Assembly: GCF_026020075.1 (NCBI RefSeq)
Contig: NZ_CP102772.1
Location: forward strand, 3,012,501-3,076,500
DNA from: Bosea sp. NBC_00550
GTDB taxonomy: Bacteria; Pseudomonadota; Alphaproteobacteria; Rhizobiales; Beijerinckiaceae
Reading direction: 5' to 3'
DNA: 64,000 bases
Positions 8,857 through 17,369 of this stretch are shown in pieces. The first letter of the stretch is position 1, and every line of letters starts with the position of its first letter. The translations under genes and the position numbers were made by a program. The notes below the pieces were generated by a model. It saw only the letters and a list, made by a program, of their open reading frames with translations. It ran no database searches and was not told the DNA's origin.

Positions 8857-8948
8857 GCGAAGGGGAGATCACCTCAAACCTTCATTGCCCTCCTTGGGCG
8901 TTTCCTCCCTAGACTTGGGCCGCCACGCAAGTGTGCGGCCCTTTTTTC
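8857..8948 (+). ncRNA. Small RNA of the suhB / MmgR (alpha-r8) type
   Basis: A short non-coding segment ends in a strong rho-independent terminator (GGGCCGC/GCGGCCC stem, then TTTTTT, 8917-8947). Just upstream are a small hairpin (GCCC/GGGC with a TCCTT loop) and the single-stranded motif TTTCCTCCCTAGACTTGG, which I recall as characteristic of the alphaproteobacterial suhB RNA family (MmgR in Sinorhizobium, a regulator linked to PHB accumulation). That family is named for its position beside an inositol-monophosphatase gene, as here. The 5' end (about 8857) is inferred from weak promoter boxes near 8823 and 8846. Confidence 0.7.
8917..8947 (+). terminator. Rho-independent terminator of the small RNA
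   Basis: Perfect 7-bp GC stem GGGCCGC (8917-8923) and GCGGCCC (8935-8941) with six T directly after. No protein gene on the plus strand ends before it, so it marks a non-coding transcript. Confidence 0.85.
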
Positions 8949-8990
8949 TGGTTTGGCGCCCTTTCCCGTCAGAGATGGCCGGCCTCAAGC

Positions 8991-9911
8991 CTATTCGGCA
9001 GCCTCGCGCCAGTCGTCGAGCCATCCGCTCCAGCGCGCGAAGCAATCGGCCATCGCGCTCGCGATCGCCTGCTCGACTGCGGCGAAGCCGGAATGCGGCT
9101 CCAGAGTCGCCTCGTTCATGTAGAGCGACCGGTTCACCTCGATCTGCAGCGCATGAACGCCAGCCGCCGGAGCCCCGTAATGCTCGGTGATGAAGCCGCC
9201 GGCATAGGGCCTGTTGCGGGTGACGCTGAAACCGAGCCGGGTGAAGGCCTGCTCGGCGATGTCGATGATGTAGCCGGCGGCGCTGGTGCCGAAGCGATCG
9301 CCTAGGATGATGTCGGATTTCGACAGCCCGTCCCGGTCGAGCCCGGCCGAGGGCATCGAATGGGCATCGACGAGGATGCAGGTGCCGAACACGCCCTGCG
9401 TGCGCTGGACCAGGCTGCGAAGCCCGGCATGATAGGGCCGGTAGAGCTCGTCGATCCGCGCGAGCCCCTCCTGAATCGGGATCCGCCCGAAATAGATCTC
9501 CTGCGCATCGCCGACGATGCGGGGGATGGTGCCGAGCCCACCCGCGACGCGCATCGAGCGCGTATTGGCGAAGGGCGGCAGACGGCCTTCGAACATGCGC
9601 GGGTCGAGCTCATAGGGCTCGCGGTTGACGTCGAGATAGGCGCGCGGGAACTCCGCCACCAGCAGCGGCGCGCCCAGCGCCACGCTCTGCCCGAACAGCC
9701 GGTCGACGAAGGCATCCTCCGAGCGCCGCAGGCTGCGCAGCGGCAGCCGCGCCGCCTCGACGAAGCTTCGCGGATAGCGGCGCCCCGCATGCGGCACGTC
9801 GACCACGACCGGCACGACCTGGAGGGCTGGCTGGTACAGGCTGAACGGCCGCTCGATCTCGGCGACGACATCGTCGGGGCCGGGCGGAAAGGGGGCGGAG
9901 GAGAAGCTCAT
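8991..9911 (-). CDS. N-formylglutamate amidohydrolase family protein
   Basis: A zinc hydrolase (306 aa) of the HutG/FGase family, which releases formate from N-formyl-L-glutamate. Visible are DVPHAGRRYP near the N-terminus, ELDPRMFEGRLP, a metal-binding ILVDAHSMPS and GGFITEHYGAP followed by ALQIEVNRSLYMNE. No other histidine-degradation genes are near, so the substrate is not certain; in related genomes this gene commonly stands beside cpdR. Start: the ATG at 9911 fits the family's N-terminus; an in-frame ATG at 9938 would add 9 residues. Divergent from cpdR. Confidence 0.88.
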   Translation of the reverse strand: MSFSSAPFPPGPDDVVAEIERPFSLYQPALQVVPVVVDVPHAGRRYPRSFVEAARLPLRSLRRSEDAFVDRLFGQSVALGAPLLVAEFPRAYLDVNREPYELDPRMFEGRLPPFANTRSMRVAGGLGTIPRIVGDAQEIYFGRIPIQEGLARIDELYRPYHAGLRSLVQRTQGVFGTCILVDAHSMPSAGLDRDGLSKSDIILGDRFGTSAAGYIIDIAEQAFTRLGFSVTRNRPYAGGFITEHYGAPAAGVHALQIEVNRSLYMNEATLEPHSGFAAVEQAIASAMADCFARWSGWLDDWREAAE

Positions 9912-10132
9912 CTCGCGCGACTGAAGCACACAAACCACGCCGTTTGAAGCGGTGTCGTGAACCCATGGAAATCCCGAATTGGATTCACGCGTTGTTTACC
10001 ACGATGCTGCCTTATACAACGGCATGGTTCCAACTGCGCGGACGGGTGAGTACCCAGCCGTTCCAGACCCGGCGGCCATCCGGGCGCCAGACGCATCGAA
10101 ACACAGGCCTTAGGGACGGACAGAACAGGCCC

Positions 10133-10492
10133 ATGACGAAGATATTGCTCGCGGAAGACGACAACGACATGCGTCGCTTCCTGGTCAAGGCCCTGCAGAA
10201 TGCGGGCTACGACGTCGCTTCCTTCGATAACGGCCTCTCGGCCTATAACCGGCTCCGCGAGGAGCCGTTCGAGCTGCTGTTGACCGACATCGTCATGCCC
10301 GAGATGGACGGCATCGAGCTGGCACGCCGCGCCACCGAGCTCGACCCCGACATCAAGGTGATGTTCATCACCGGCTTCGCGGCCGTCGCGCTCAACCCCG
10401 ATTCGCAGACGCCGAAGGATGCGAAGGTGCTCTCCAAGCCGTTCCACCTGCGCGAGCTCGTCAACGAAGTCGAGAAGCTGTTGGCCGCCTGA
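10133..10492 (+). CDS. cpdR: Cell-cycle response regulator CpdR
   Basis: A single-domain receiver (119 aa). In alphaproteobacteria unphosphorylated CpdR primes the ClpXP protease to degrade cell-cycle regulators such as PdeA and, indirectly, CtrA. Acidic pocket DD at 9-10, phospho-acceptor Asp52 in LLLTDIVMPEMDG, the T in FITGFA and Lys in LSKPFH are all intact; there is no output domain. The N-terminus MTKILLAEDDNDMRRFL is the rhizobial CpdR signature, so I use the ATG at 10133 even though the frame is open further upstream. It is followed by a long palindromic element and tRNA-Val. Confidence 0.93.
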   Translation: MTKILLAEDDNDMRRFLVKALQNAGYDVASFDNGLSAYNRLREEPFELLLTDIVMPEMDGIELARRATELDPDIKVMFITGFAAVALNPDSQTPKDAKVLSKPFHLRELVNEVEKLLAA

Positions 10493-10504
10493 GAGCCAAT
10501 TTGA

Positions 10505-10620
10505 AAATTCGTCAGGGCGTGTCGAGAAAGGGGTTTTTCGAGCATCGGAGCGCAGCGTACGTTTGTACGTGAGCACCGAAACGCAGAAAAACATCGTTCG
10601 CAGACCGCCATGACGAATTT
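10505..10620. repeat. 116-bp REP-like palindromic element
   Basis: The ends are perfect inverted copies (AAATTCGTCA at 10505-10514, TGACGAATTT at 10611-10620). The two halves remain imperfectly complementary to the centre, where CGTAC-GTTT-GTACG forms the apex. It contains a short GTTTTTCGAGC / GCAGAAAAAC pair, so a transcript could fold into one long hairpin. It lies between cpdR and the tRNA and may act as the cpdR transcript end. Probably one of a dispersed family, which cannot be checked here. Confidence 0.7.
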
Positions 10621-10758
10621 GCAAACGGGCTCGGAGAATTTATGCGGCAAACGCCTTGCAAGCCGCGAAGCGAGCCGCTATAGCCCCCCTCACTCGCAGC
10701 GTGATCGCGGCCCGCACGGCCCCGGACACGCTTCCGGAAGCTGCTTCTGGCGGCAAAC

Positions 10759-10833
<75 letters not shown>

Positions 10834-10862
10834 TTTGATGCCCTTGAAATACAGGGACAGAA

Positions 10863-10887
10863 GGCCGCCTCACCGGGCGGCCTTTTT
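10863..10887 (+). terminator. Rho-independent terminator after tRNA-Val
   Basis: 7-bp stem GGCCGCC/GGCGGCC with a short loop, followed by five T. It ends the tRNA transcript and lies just before the convergent LysR gene. Confidence 0.85.
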
Positions 10888-10913
10888 GCTTTCCGCAGCA
10901 CCCGCATCGCGCT

Positions 10914-11822
10914 TCAGTTCTCCTCGCTCGGCGCCAGCTGTCGTACGAAGCGGCGCAGCAGCGTCTCGAAGGCCGAGAGCGCCGGCGAGACCGAGCGCCC
11001 GCTCGGCCGGATCATGACGATGTCCCGGGCGATCGAGGGTTCTGCCAATGGCCGCGCTATGACCGTCGCCGGCGCGACGGCCCTCGCATAGGTCGGGAGC
11101 ACCGCGATCCCAAGCCCGGCCTCGACGAACGCCAGCGCCGTGGTGATCTGCGCGACCTCATGGGCCGGCTTCAGGGTGATTTCGGCGCTTTCATAGCCGA
11201 CCTCGACCAGCAGGCGGATGCCGCTGTCTCGAGTCAGCGTGATCAGGGGCTCGTCGGCGAGATCGCGCCAGAGCACCGATTCCCGCTCCGCGAAGCCACT
11301 GCCCCGCGCGCAGAACAGCATCAGGCTGTCGCGGGCGAGCGGCGTGCGCTCGATATTATCCTCCAGCGCGGAGAAGGTCCCGACGCCGCAATCCGCCTTC
11401 CCGAATCGCACCGCTTCGACGACGAGATCGTTGCGGGCATCGATGATCACGACCTGAAGGCCGGGGTATTTCTCCTGCAGCGCGACGATCGTCGGCGGCA
11501 TGATCACGGCCGCGAGCAGCGGCGGCACCGCGACCACGATGCGCCCGCGCCGGCGCTCCGCCAGCCCGTTGGCGTTCTGCACGGCCGTGTCGAGGTCCTG
11601 CACGATCTTCAGCGCCGCGCCGTGGAATTCGCGCCCGCCCTCGGTCAGCTCGACGCGCCGGGTCGTGCGATCGAGCACGCGGATGCCCAGCTCGCGCTCG
11701 AGGTCGCGCACGAGCTGGGAAAGCGCCGGCTGGGCCATGTGCAGCCGTTCCGCCGCCTTGGTAAAGGTGCCTTGCTCGGTCACGGCGAGGAAGGCCTGAA
11801 TCTGGCGCAGCGTGATCGCCAT
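10914..11822 (-). CDS. LysR-family transcriptional regulator (catabolic cluster)
   Basis: A 302-aa LysR-type regulator. Residues 1-60 form the winged HTH (RQIQAFLAVTEQGTFTKAAERLHMAQPALSQ is the DNA-reading part); residues 90-295 form the periplasmic-binding-protein-like effector domain that senses a small molecule. It is divergent from the lyase gene at 12049 with a 226-bp gap holding a 17-bp palindrome, the standard arrangement for a LysR activator of the neighbouring catabolic genes. The effector is unknown; a pathway substrate or intermediate is likely. Confidence 0.93.
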   Translation of the reverse strand: MAITLRQIQAFLAVTEQGTFTKAAERLHMAQPALSQLVRDLERELGIRVLDRTTRRVELTEGGREFHGAALKIVQDLDTAVQNANGLAERRRGRIVVAVPPLLAAVIMPPTIVALQEKYPGLQVVIIDARNDLVVEAVRFGKADCGVGTFSALEDNIERTPLARDSLMLFCARGSGFAERESVLWRDLADEPLITLTRDSGIRLLVEVGYESAEITLKPAHEVAQITTALAFVEAGLGIAVLPTYARAVAPATVIARPLAEPSIARDIVMIRPSGRSVSPALSAFETLLRRFVRQLAPSEEN

Positions 11823-11856
11823 GCGGTTCCCGGATTTATAAGGACAGGTTCCGAAT

Positions 11857-11873
11857 TCATACGAATGTTATGA
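11857..11873. promoter_or_regulatory. Candidate LysR operator
   Basis: An inverted repeat TCATA-N7-TATGA in the gap between the divergent LysR and lyase genes, 35 bp upstream of the regulator's start. It fits the general partially dyadic T-N11-A style of LysR boxes. An overlapping ATTC/GAAT pair (11855-11866) gives further symmetry. Confidence 0.5.
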
Positions 11874-12048
11874 GTTGCCGTATACCCCGCCTGTCATGCC
11901 ATCATCCCTCATCGCCCCAATCGCATACGGGGCGACGCCTGGGCGGGAACGCAAAGGATGGCGGCATGGGGGATGGACGGCGGGGACGCCGCCTCACCGA
12001 AGGCCGCCCTCCCGCCCGGATCGTTCCGGAATGCGAGGGTGAGGGTCG

Positions 12049-13029
12049 ATGAAATACGCGAAGAAGGACGCCAAGGCCTATGCCCGCGCCCATATGAAGG
12101 GCATCTGGGCGGCCGCGCTCACCCCCTTCACCCCCTCGCTCGCGATCGACGAGGACGGCTTCCGGGAGAACATCCGTCACTGGCTCGACGATCTGAAGAT
12201 CGACGGGCTGTTCATCGCCGGCAAGCAGGGCGAGTTCTTCTCGATGTCGATCGAGGAGCGCAAGCGCAACTTCGAGCTGGCGGTGGAGGCATCGGCCGGG
12301 CGCGGCCAGACCATCATGTCCTGCTCGGACCAGAACATGGACGTGGTGATCGACCTCGCGAAACACGCCCAGAAGGTCGGCGCCGACTACATCGTCGTGC
12401 ACGCGCCCATCCTGCATTTCTTCAAGGCGCAGGACGAGACGGTCTACGAGTACTACCGGACCATTGCCGAGAAGGTCGATATCGGCATCGCGCTCTGGAG
12501 CCATCCGGACTCGGGCTATCTGCTCTCGCCGCAGCTCTGCAATCGCCTCGCCGACATCGAGAACGTCGTCGCGATCAAGTACAGCGTGCCGCGCCCGATG
12601 TATGCCGAGCTCACCCGGATGGCCGGCGACCGCATCCTGGTCAGCACCGCCTCCGAGGAGGAATGGCTCGACAACATCCTCGAGCTCGGCTGGCAGCTCT
12701 ATCTCTGCTCCTCGCCGCCCTACCTGATCCAGACGGCGAACGATTTGCGCATGCGCGAATACACCGATCTCGCCTTCCGCGGCGAGGCCGACAAGGCGCG
12801 CGCGCTGCGCGACAGCCTGAACCCGGTGCGCGAGGCGCTGCGCGGCACACGGCCCGCCGAGAAGCCCCATTCCCACCAGAAATACTGGCAGGAGCTGCTC
12901 GGCCAGGTCGGCGGGCGGGTCCGGCCGCCGATGCTGGAGCTGACCGAGGCCGAGAAGGCCGCGACGCGCGCCGCCTTCGAAAGCTGCGGCCTGAAGCCCG
13001 GCCGCGCCCCGCTCGCCAAGGCCAGCTGA
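12049..13029 (+). CDS. Dihydrodipicolinate synthase (DapA)/NAL family lyase or aldolase
   Basis: A class I aldolase-fold enzyme (326 aa) of the DHDPS/N-acetylneuraminate lyase superfamily, which joins or splits carbon chains through a pyruvate- or keto-acid Schiff base. The Schiff-base lysine is in VVAIKYS (near residue 180); GKQGEFFSMS replaces the usual GTTGE loop, and the DapA catalytic Tyr region reads HAPILHFF, so it is not a true DapA. First gene downstream of the divergent LysR, followed after 35 bp by the 3-hydroxyanthranilate dioxygenase; GAGGGTGAGGG precedes the ATG. A role in cleaving or hydrating a ring-fission product is an inference. Confidence 0.85.
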   Translation: MKYAKKDAKAYARAHMKGIWAAALTPFTPSLAIDEDGFRENIRHWLDDLKIDGLFIAGKQGEFFSMSIEERKRNFELAVEASAGRGQTIMSCSDQNMDVVIDLAKHAQKVGADYIVVHAPILHFFKAQDETVYEYYRTIAEKVDIGIALWSHPDSGYLLSPQLCNRLADIENVVAIKYSVPRPMYAELTRMAGDRILVSTASEEEWLDNILELGWQLYLCSSPPYLIQTANDLRMREYTDLAFRGEADKARALRDSLNPVREALRGTRPAEKPHSHQKYWQELLGQVGGRVRPPMLELTEAEKAATRAAFESCGLKPGRAPLAKAS

Positions 13030-13040
13030 ACAAGACCTGA

Positions 13041-13616
<576 letters not shown>

Positions 13617-13729
13617 CGAGCGTCGCGCCGCCCCCGGGCGGCGCGCCTACGGACCGCGCAGGGCGCGGTGACGCAAAGGCGCCGTGCTGGAATGGATCGG
13701 CAGGTAGCTTGGAACGACCGGAGTTCGGA

Positions 13730-13994
13730 ATGAAACTGCGCGGAGCGCTGCTCGGCATCGCGTTATCCCTGGTGACCGCCGGCGGTGCCCCAGCGCAAGG
13801 CGATGCTGAAGGCGGACTTCGCATCGACCCGCGGCACCTTCAAGTTCGGCGCGAACCAGCATCCGGTGCAGGACTGGTGGGCCATGGTCGTCGACAAGGA
13901 CGAGGCCGGAAAGCCGAGCCTGCGCACCCGGACCAAGTTGCTGAGCGAACAGGGGGATCCCTTCGCCGCGCAGTGCAAGCTGCGGGTGCCGTGA
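13730..13994 (+). pseudogene. Relic of a branched-chain-type substrate-binding protein gene
   Basis: The first part encodes a signal peptide (MKLRGALLGIALSLVTAGG, from 13730). From about 13800, in another frame, the DNA encodes the last 60 residues of a LivJ-type binding protein (KADFASTRGTFKFGANQHPV through the end at 13994). These closely match the C-terminus of the intact binding protein encoded at 15006-16184 (FKFGKNQHPIQNWYALKV). The roughly 1 kb coding the middle is gone and the frame is broken, so this looks like an internally deleted duplicate. A short peptide could still be made from 13785. Confidence 0.85.
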
Positions 13995-13995
13995 C

Positions 13996-14970
13996 ATGGC
14001 CGAGGTGACGCGCCTGCGACTTCCCGAGCTCTCTGCCACGGCTGACCTGCTGAGCATCGGTTCGACCCGAATCTATCGGGTCGCCGACATCGAGGGCATC
14101 GGTTGGCCGGCGAAGGCGATGTTCGGCTCGCTGACGCAGGCCGATCTGGCGGCGGCCGCCGCGCGATTGCCCGAAAGCGCCGTCGATGCCGCGAACGCGA
14201 CTCTCGATCTCAGCTTCAACAGCTATGTGATCGCCCGGCCGGGCCTGACCGTCCTGATCGATGCGGGCATCGGCAATGACAAGGAACGGCCCGATCGCCC
14301 GGCATGGCATCGCCGCTCCGGGCGCTTCCTCGACGTCCTGACGGCGCTGGGCTTTCCTCCCGACAGCATCGATCTCGTCGTCAATACCCATCTCCACGCC
14401 GATCATGTCGGGTGGAACACGGTCCATGACGGGCAGCGCTGGCGGCCGACATTCGCGAGGGCGCGCTATGTGGCCCCCCGCGCCGAGCTCGATCACTGGT
14501 CGGCGCTCCACGACGCCGACCCGTCCGGCGCCACCCTGCACGGAGCCTTCGCGGACAGCGTCCTGCCGCTGGTCGAGGCGGGCGTCCTCACTGCCGTCGA
14601 GACGCCGGCGGAGATCGCGCCCGGCTTGTCTCTCGAGCCCGCGCCCGGCCACTCGCCGGGAATGACCATCGTCAGACTGAAGACGGAGGAGAACGATGTT
14701 TGTTTTCTGGCCGATCTCATCCATCATCCGATCCAGCTGATCATTTCCGGGCTGAACTCGAATTTCTGCGGAAACCCCTCCGAAGCGCTGTCGATGCGTG
14801 ACCGCATCCTGCGTCGTTGCGCGGGGGAACATGTGATAGTCGCGCCCTATCATTTTGCTCCGCCGTCCTTCGGCAGGGTCGAAGAGACGGGAAGCGAGGT
14901 ATCGTTTCGTTACCTTCCGGTATCGCGGGATCAGGTTGTCCTCACCGTGGACAAGCCGGGGAAATTATGA
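13996..14970 (+). CDS. Metallo-beta-lactamase-fold hydrolase
   Basis: A 324-aa MBL-fold protein of the lactonase/organophosphorus-hydrolase-like group. The dinuclear zinc motif THLHADHVGW lies near residue 133; a second metal His is in GHSPGM (near 217); FLADLIHHP supplies the bridging Asp and the last His. No signal peptide. Its start comes directly after the relic gene and its stop overlaps (ATGA) a possible start of the binding protein, so it is cotranscribed with the transporter. In this setting it may hydrolyse a lactone or amide formed during ring-fission metabolism; the substrate cannot be read from the sequence. Confidence 0.88.
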   Translation: MAEVTRLRLPELSATADLLSIGSTRIYRVADIEGIGWPAKAMFGSLTQADLAAAAARLPESAVDAANATLDLSFNSYVIARPGLTVLIDAGIGNDKERPDRPAWHRRSGRFLDVLTALGFPPDSIDLVVNTHLHADHVGWNTVHDGQRWRPTFARARYVAPRAELDHWSALHDADPSGATLHGAFADSVLPLVEAGVLTAVETPAEIAPGLSLEPAPGHSPGMTIVRLKTEENDVCFLADLIHHPIQLIISGLNSNFCGNPSEALSMRDRILRRCAGEHVIVAPYHFAPPSFGRVEETGSEVSFRYLPVSRDQVVLTVDKPGKL

Positions 14971-15005
14971 ATTCAACGACCAATAAACAGGGGAACCAGA
15001 CAACC

Positions 15006-16184
15006 ATGCTCAAACACACGAAGACAGGACTGGCCGCCTCGTTCGGCCTGGCATCGCTGCTGCTGGCCTCCACCGCCTTCGCCCAGCAGCCGGTCAAGAT
15101 CGGCATGATCACCACGCTTTCGGGTCCCGGCGGCTATCTCGGCCAGGACATCCGCGACGCGTTCAAGCTCGCCATCGACATGGAGGGCGGCAAGCTCGGC
15201 GGCGTGCCGGTCGAGCTCGTCGTCGAGGATGACGCGCTGAAGCCCGGCCAGGGCAAGCAGATCGCCGAGAAGATGCTGAAGACCGACGGCATCAAGATCA
15301 TGACCGGCATCGTCTTCTCGAACGTCGCTGGCGCGACCGTGCCCGACATCGTCGATTCCGGCGCGCTCTATGTCAGCCCCAACGCAGCGCCCTCGAACTT
15401 CGCCGGCAAGGAGTGCAACGAGAACTACTTCGTCGTCGCCTGGCAGAACGACAGCCTGCATGAGAGCGCCGGGCAATACGCCACCAATCTCGGCTACAAG
15501 AAGGCCTTCATCCTCGCCCCGAACTACCAGGCCGGCAAGGATGCGCTCACCGGCTTCAAGCGCCTGTTCAAGGGCGAGGTCGTCGGCGAGGTCTATACCC
15601 GCCTCGACCAGACCGACTTCGCACCCGAGATGGCGCAGATCCGTTCGGCCAATCCCGACGTCGTCTTCCAGTTCCATCCGGGCGGCCTCGGCATCGCCTT
15701 CCTGCGCCAGTACCAGCAGGCCGGCCTGCTCGGTAAGGTGCCGATGGTGCTGGCCGAGCCCTCGCTCGATGCCACCACGCTGAAGGCCGTCGGCGACGCC
15801 GCCGTCGGGCTCAACGTCACCGCCCACTGGAACACCGACTTCGACAACGCGGCGAACAAGAAGTTCGTGGAAGCCTGGACCAAGGCCTACAACCGCGTGC
15901 CGACCTATTATGCCAGCCAGGGCTACGACACCGCGCTCGCCATCGCCTCGGCGCTGAAGGCGACGAGCGGCAAGACCGATGTCGCGGCGCTCCGCACTGC
16001 CCTCGCCAAGGCCGATTTCCAGTCGGTGCGCGGCGCCTTCAAGTTCGGCAAGAACCAGCATCCGATCCAGAACTGGTACGCGCTTAAGGTCGAGAAGGGT
16101 GCGGACGGCACGCCGATCCTGAAGACGGTCGACAAGGTCCTGAGCGACCATGGCGACGTCTACGCCAAAGACTGCAAGCTCTGA
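15006..16184 (+). CDS. ABC transporter substrate-binding protein, branched-chain amino acid/aromatic type
   Basis: A periplasmic binding protein of the LivJ/type-1 fold (392 aa) that captures the substrate for the importer encoded just downstream. Signal peptide about residues 1-23 (ending ASTAFA, before QQPVKIG). VKIGMITTLSGPGGYLGQD and the GIVFSNVAGATVPD region are typical of members that bind aromatic acids or amides rather than leucine. I prefer the ATG at 15006, preceded by GGGGAA; an in-frame ATG at 14967 overlaps the previous stop and would put 13 polar residues ahead of the signal peptide. A 154-bp palindrome follows the stop. Confidence 0.92.
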   Translation: MLKHTKTGLAASFGLASLLLASTAFAQQPVKIGMITTLSGPGGYLGQDIRDAFKLAIDMEGGKLGGVPVELVVEDDALKPGQGKQIAEKMLKTDGIKIMTGIVFSNVAGATVPDIVDSGALYVSPNAAPSNFAGKECNENYFVVAWQNDSLHESAGQYATNLGYKKAFILAPNYQAGKDALTGFKRLFKGEVVGEVYTRLDQTDFAPEMAQIRSANPDVVFQFHPGGLGIAFLRQYQQAGLLGKVPMVLAEPSLDATTLKAVGDAAVGLNVTAHWNTDFDNAANKKFVEAWTKAYNRVPTYYASQGYDTALAIASALKATSGKTDVAALRTALAKADFQSVRGAFKFGKNQHPIQNWYALKVEKGADGTPILKTVDKVLSDHGDVYAKDCKL

Positions 16185-16259
16185 GCCACTTTGATCCCCG
16201 GGCCGGCAACACCGCCCCGGGCGTTTAATCCAACTGATGTTGATTTGGCTCGGAACCAC

Positions 16260-16413
16260 GCCGTCATTCCGGGGGAGGCCGAAGGCCTGAGCCCGGAACC
16301 CAGAACCGATGCCGTGCGTCGGAAGCTGTGCCGATAGCTACCCGTCTTTCGCGGGACGCGTGTCGGTTCTGGGTTCCGGGCTCTTCGCTGACGCGAAGCC
16401 CCGGAATGACGGC
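16260..16413. repeat. 154-bp palindromic repeat element inside the transporter operon
   Basis: The outer arms are exact inverted copies (GCCGTCATTCCGGGG at 16260-16274, CCCCGGAATGACGGC at 16399-16413). A second exact inner pair (GAGCCCGGAACCCAGAACCG and its complement) lies within. The RNA would make a long stable hairpin between the binding-protein and permease genes, a position where such structures often protect the upstream mRNA and raise binding-protein output. A related but shorter copy lies at 21784-21880. Confidence 0.85.
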
Positions 16414-16454
16414 AGCGTTTCGATCCGCCCCAGAGGATTCTGGCTTCCACCACA

Positions 16455-17369
16455 ATGACGCTCGTTCTCGAACAATTGCTCAACGGCCTGCAGTTCGGCG
16501 TGATGCTGTTCCTGCTCGCGGCCGGGCTGACGCTGATCTTCGGCATCATGGGCGTGATCAACCTCGCCCATGGCTCGCTTTACATGGTCGGCGCCTATGC
16601 CGCCGCCTTCGCCGCGGCGCAGACCGGCTCGTTCCTGCTCGCGGTGCTGGCCGGCCTCGCCGCCGCTGCGATCATCGGCATGGTGATGGAGGTGGTCGTG
16701 CTGCGCCGGCTCTATGCGCGGGACCATCTCGACCAGGTGCTGGCGACATTCGCGCTGATCCTGATCTTCAACCAGAGCGTGACGATCCTGTTCGGCCGCC
16801 AGCCGCTCTTCGTCTCGGTGTCCCCGGCGCTCAACGGCTCGGTCCAGCTCCTGCCCGGCCTGATCTATCCGGTCTATCGGCTGGCCATCATCGCGGTCGG
16901 CCTCCTCGTCGCGCTCGGGCTCTACCTGCTGATCAACCGCACCCGCGTCGGCATGCTCGTGCGCGCCGGCGCCACTCATCGCGAGATGGTCCGCGCGCTA
17001 GGTGTCGATATCCGCCTGCTCTACACCGCCGTCTTCGGGCTCGGCGCCCTGCTCGCCGGCCTCGCCGGGCTGATGGCGGGGCCGATCCTGGCCGTGCAGG
17101 TCGGCATGGGCGAGCAGATCCTGATCATGACCTTCGTGGTGGTGGTGATCGGCGGCGTCGGCTCGATCCGCGGCGCCTTCTTCGGCGCGCTGATCGTCGG
17201 CCTCGTCGACACCTCGCTGCGCGCTTTCATGCCGGGCCTGCTGCGCCATGTCATGGCCGGCTCGGAAGCCGACGCGCTCGGCGCCGGCCTCGCCTCAATG
17301 GGCATCTACCTGCTCATGGCGATCGTGCTGCTCGTGCGGCCCAAGGGACTGTTCCCCGCCCATGTCTGA
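16455..17369 (+). CDS. livH: Branched-chain-type ABC transporter permease, LivH
   Basis: An inner-membrane permease (304 aa, about eight membrane segments) forming half of the channel of the importer. MTLVLEQLLNGLQFGVMLFLLAAGLTLIFG is the typical LivH start; GVINLAHGSLYMVGAY and the C-terminal EXX loop region (VVVVIGGVGSIRGAFFGA) that docks to the ATPases are present. Starts 42 bp after the palindrome and overlaps livM by 8 bp. Confidence 0.95.
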   Translation: MTLVLEQLLNGLQFGVMLFLLAAGLTLIFGIMGVINLAHGSLYMVGAYAAAFAAAQTGSFLLAVLAGLAAAAIIGMVMEVVVLRRLYARDHLDQVLATFALILIFNQSVTILFGRQPLFVSVSPALNGSVQLLPGLIYPVYRLAIIAVGLLVALGLYLLINRTRVGMLVRAGATHREMVRALGVDIRLLYTAVFGLGALLAGLAGLMAGPILAVQVGMGEQILIMTFVVVVIGGVGSIRGAFFGALIVGLVDTSLRAFMPGLLRHVMAGSEADALGAGLASMGIYLLMAIVLLVRPKGLFPAHV

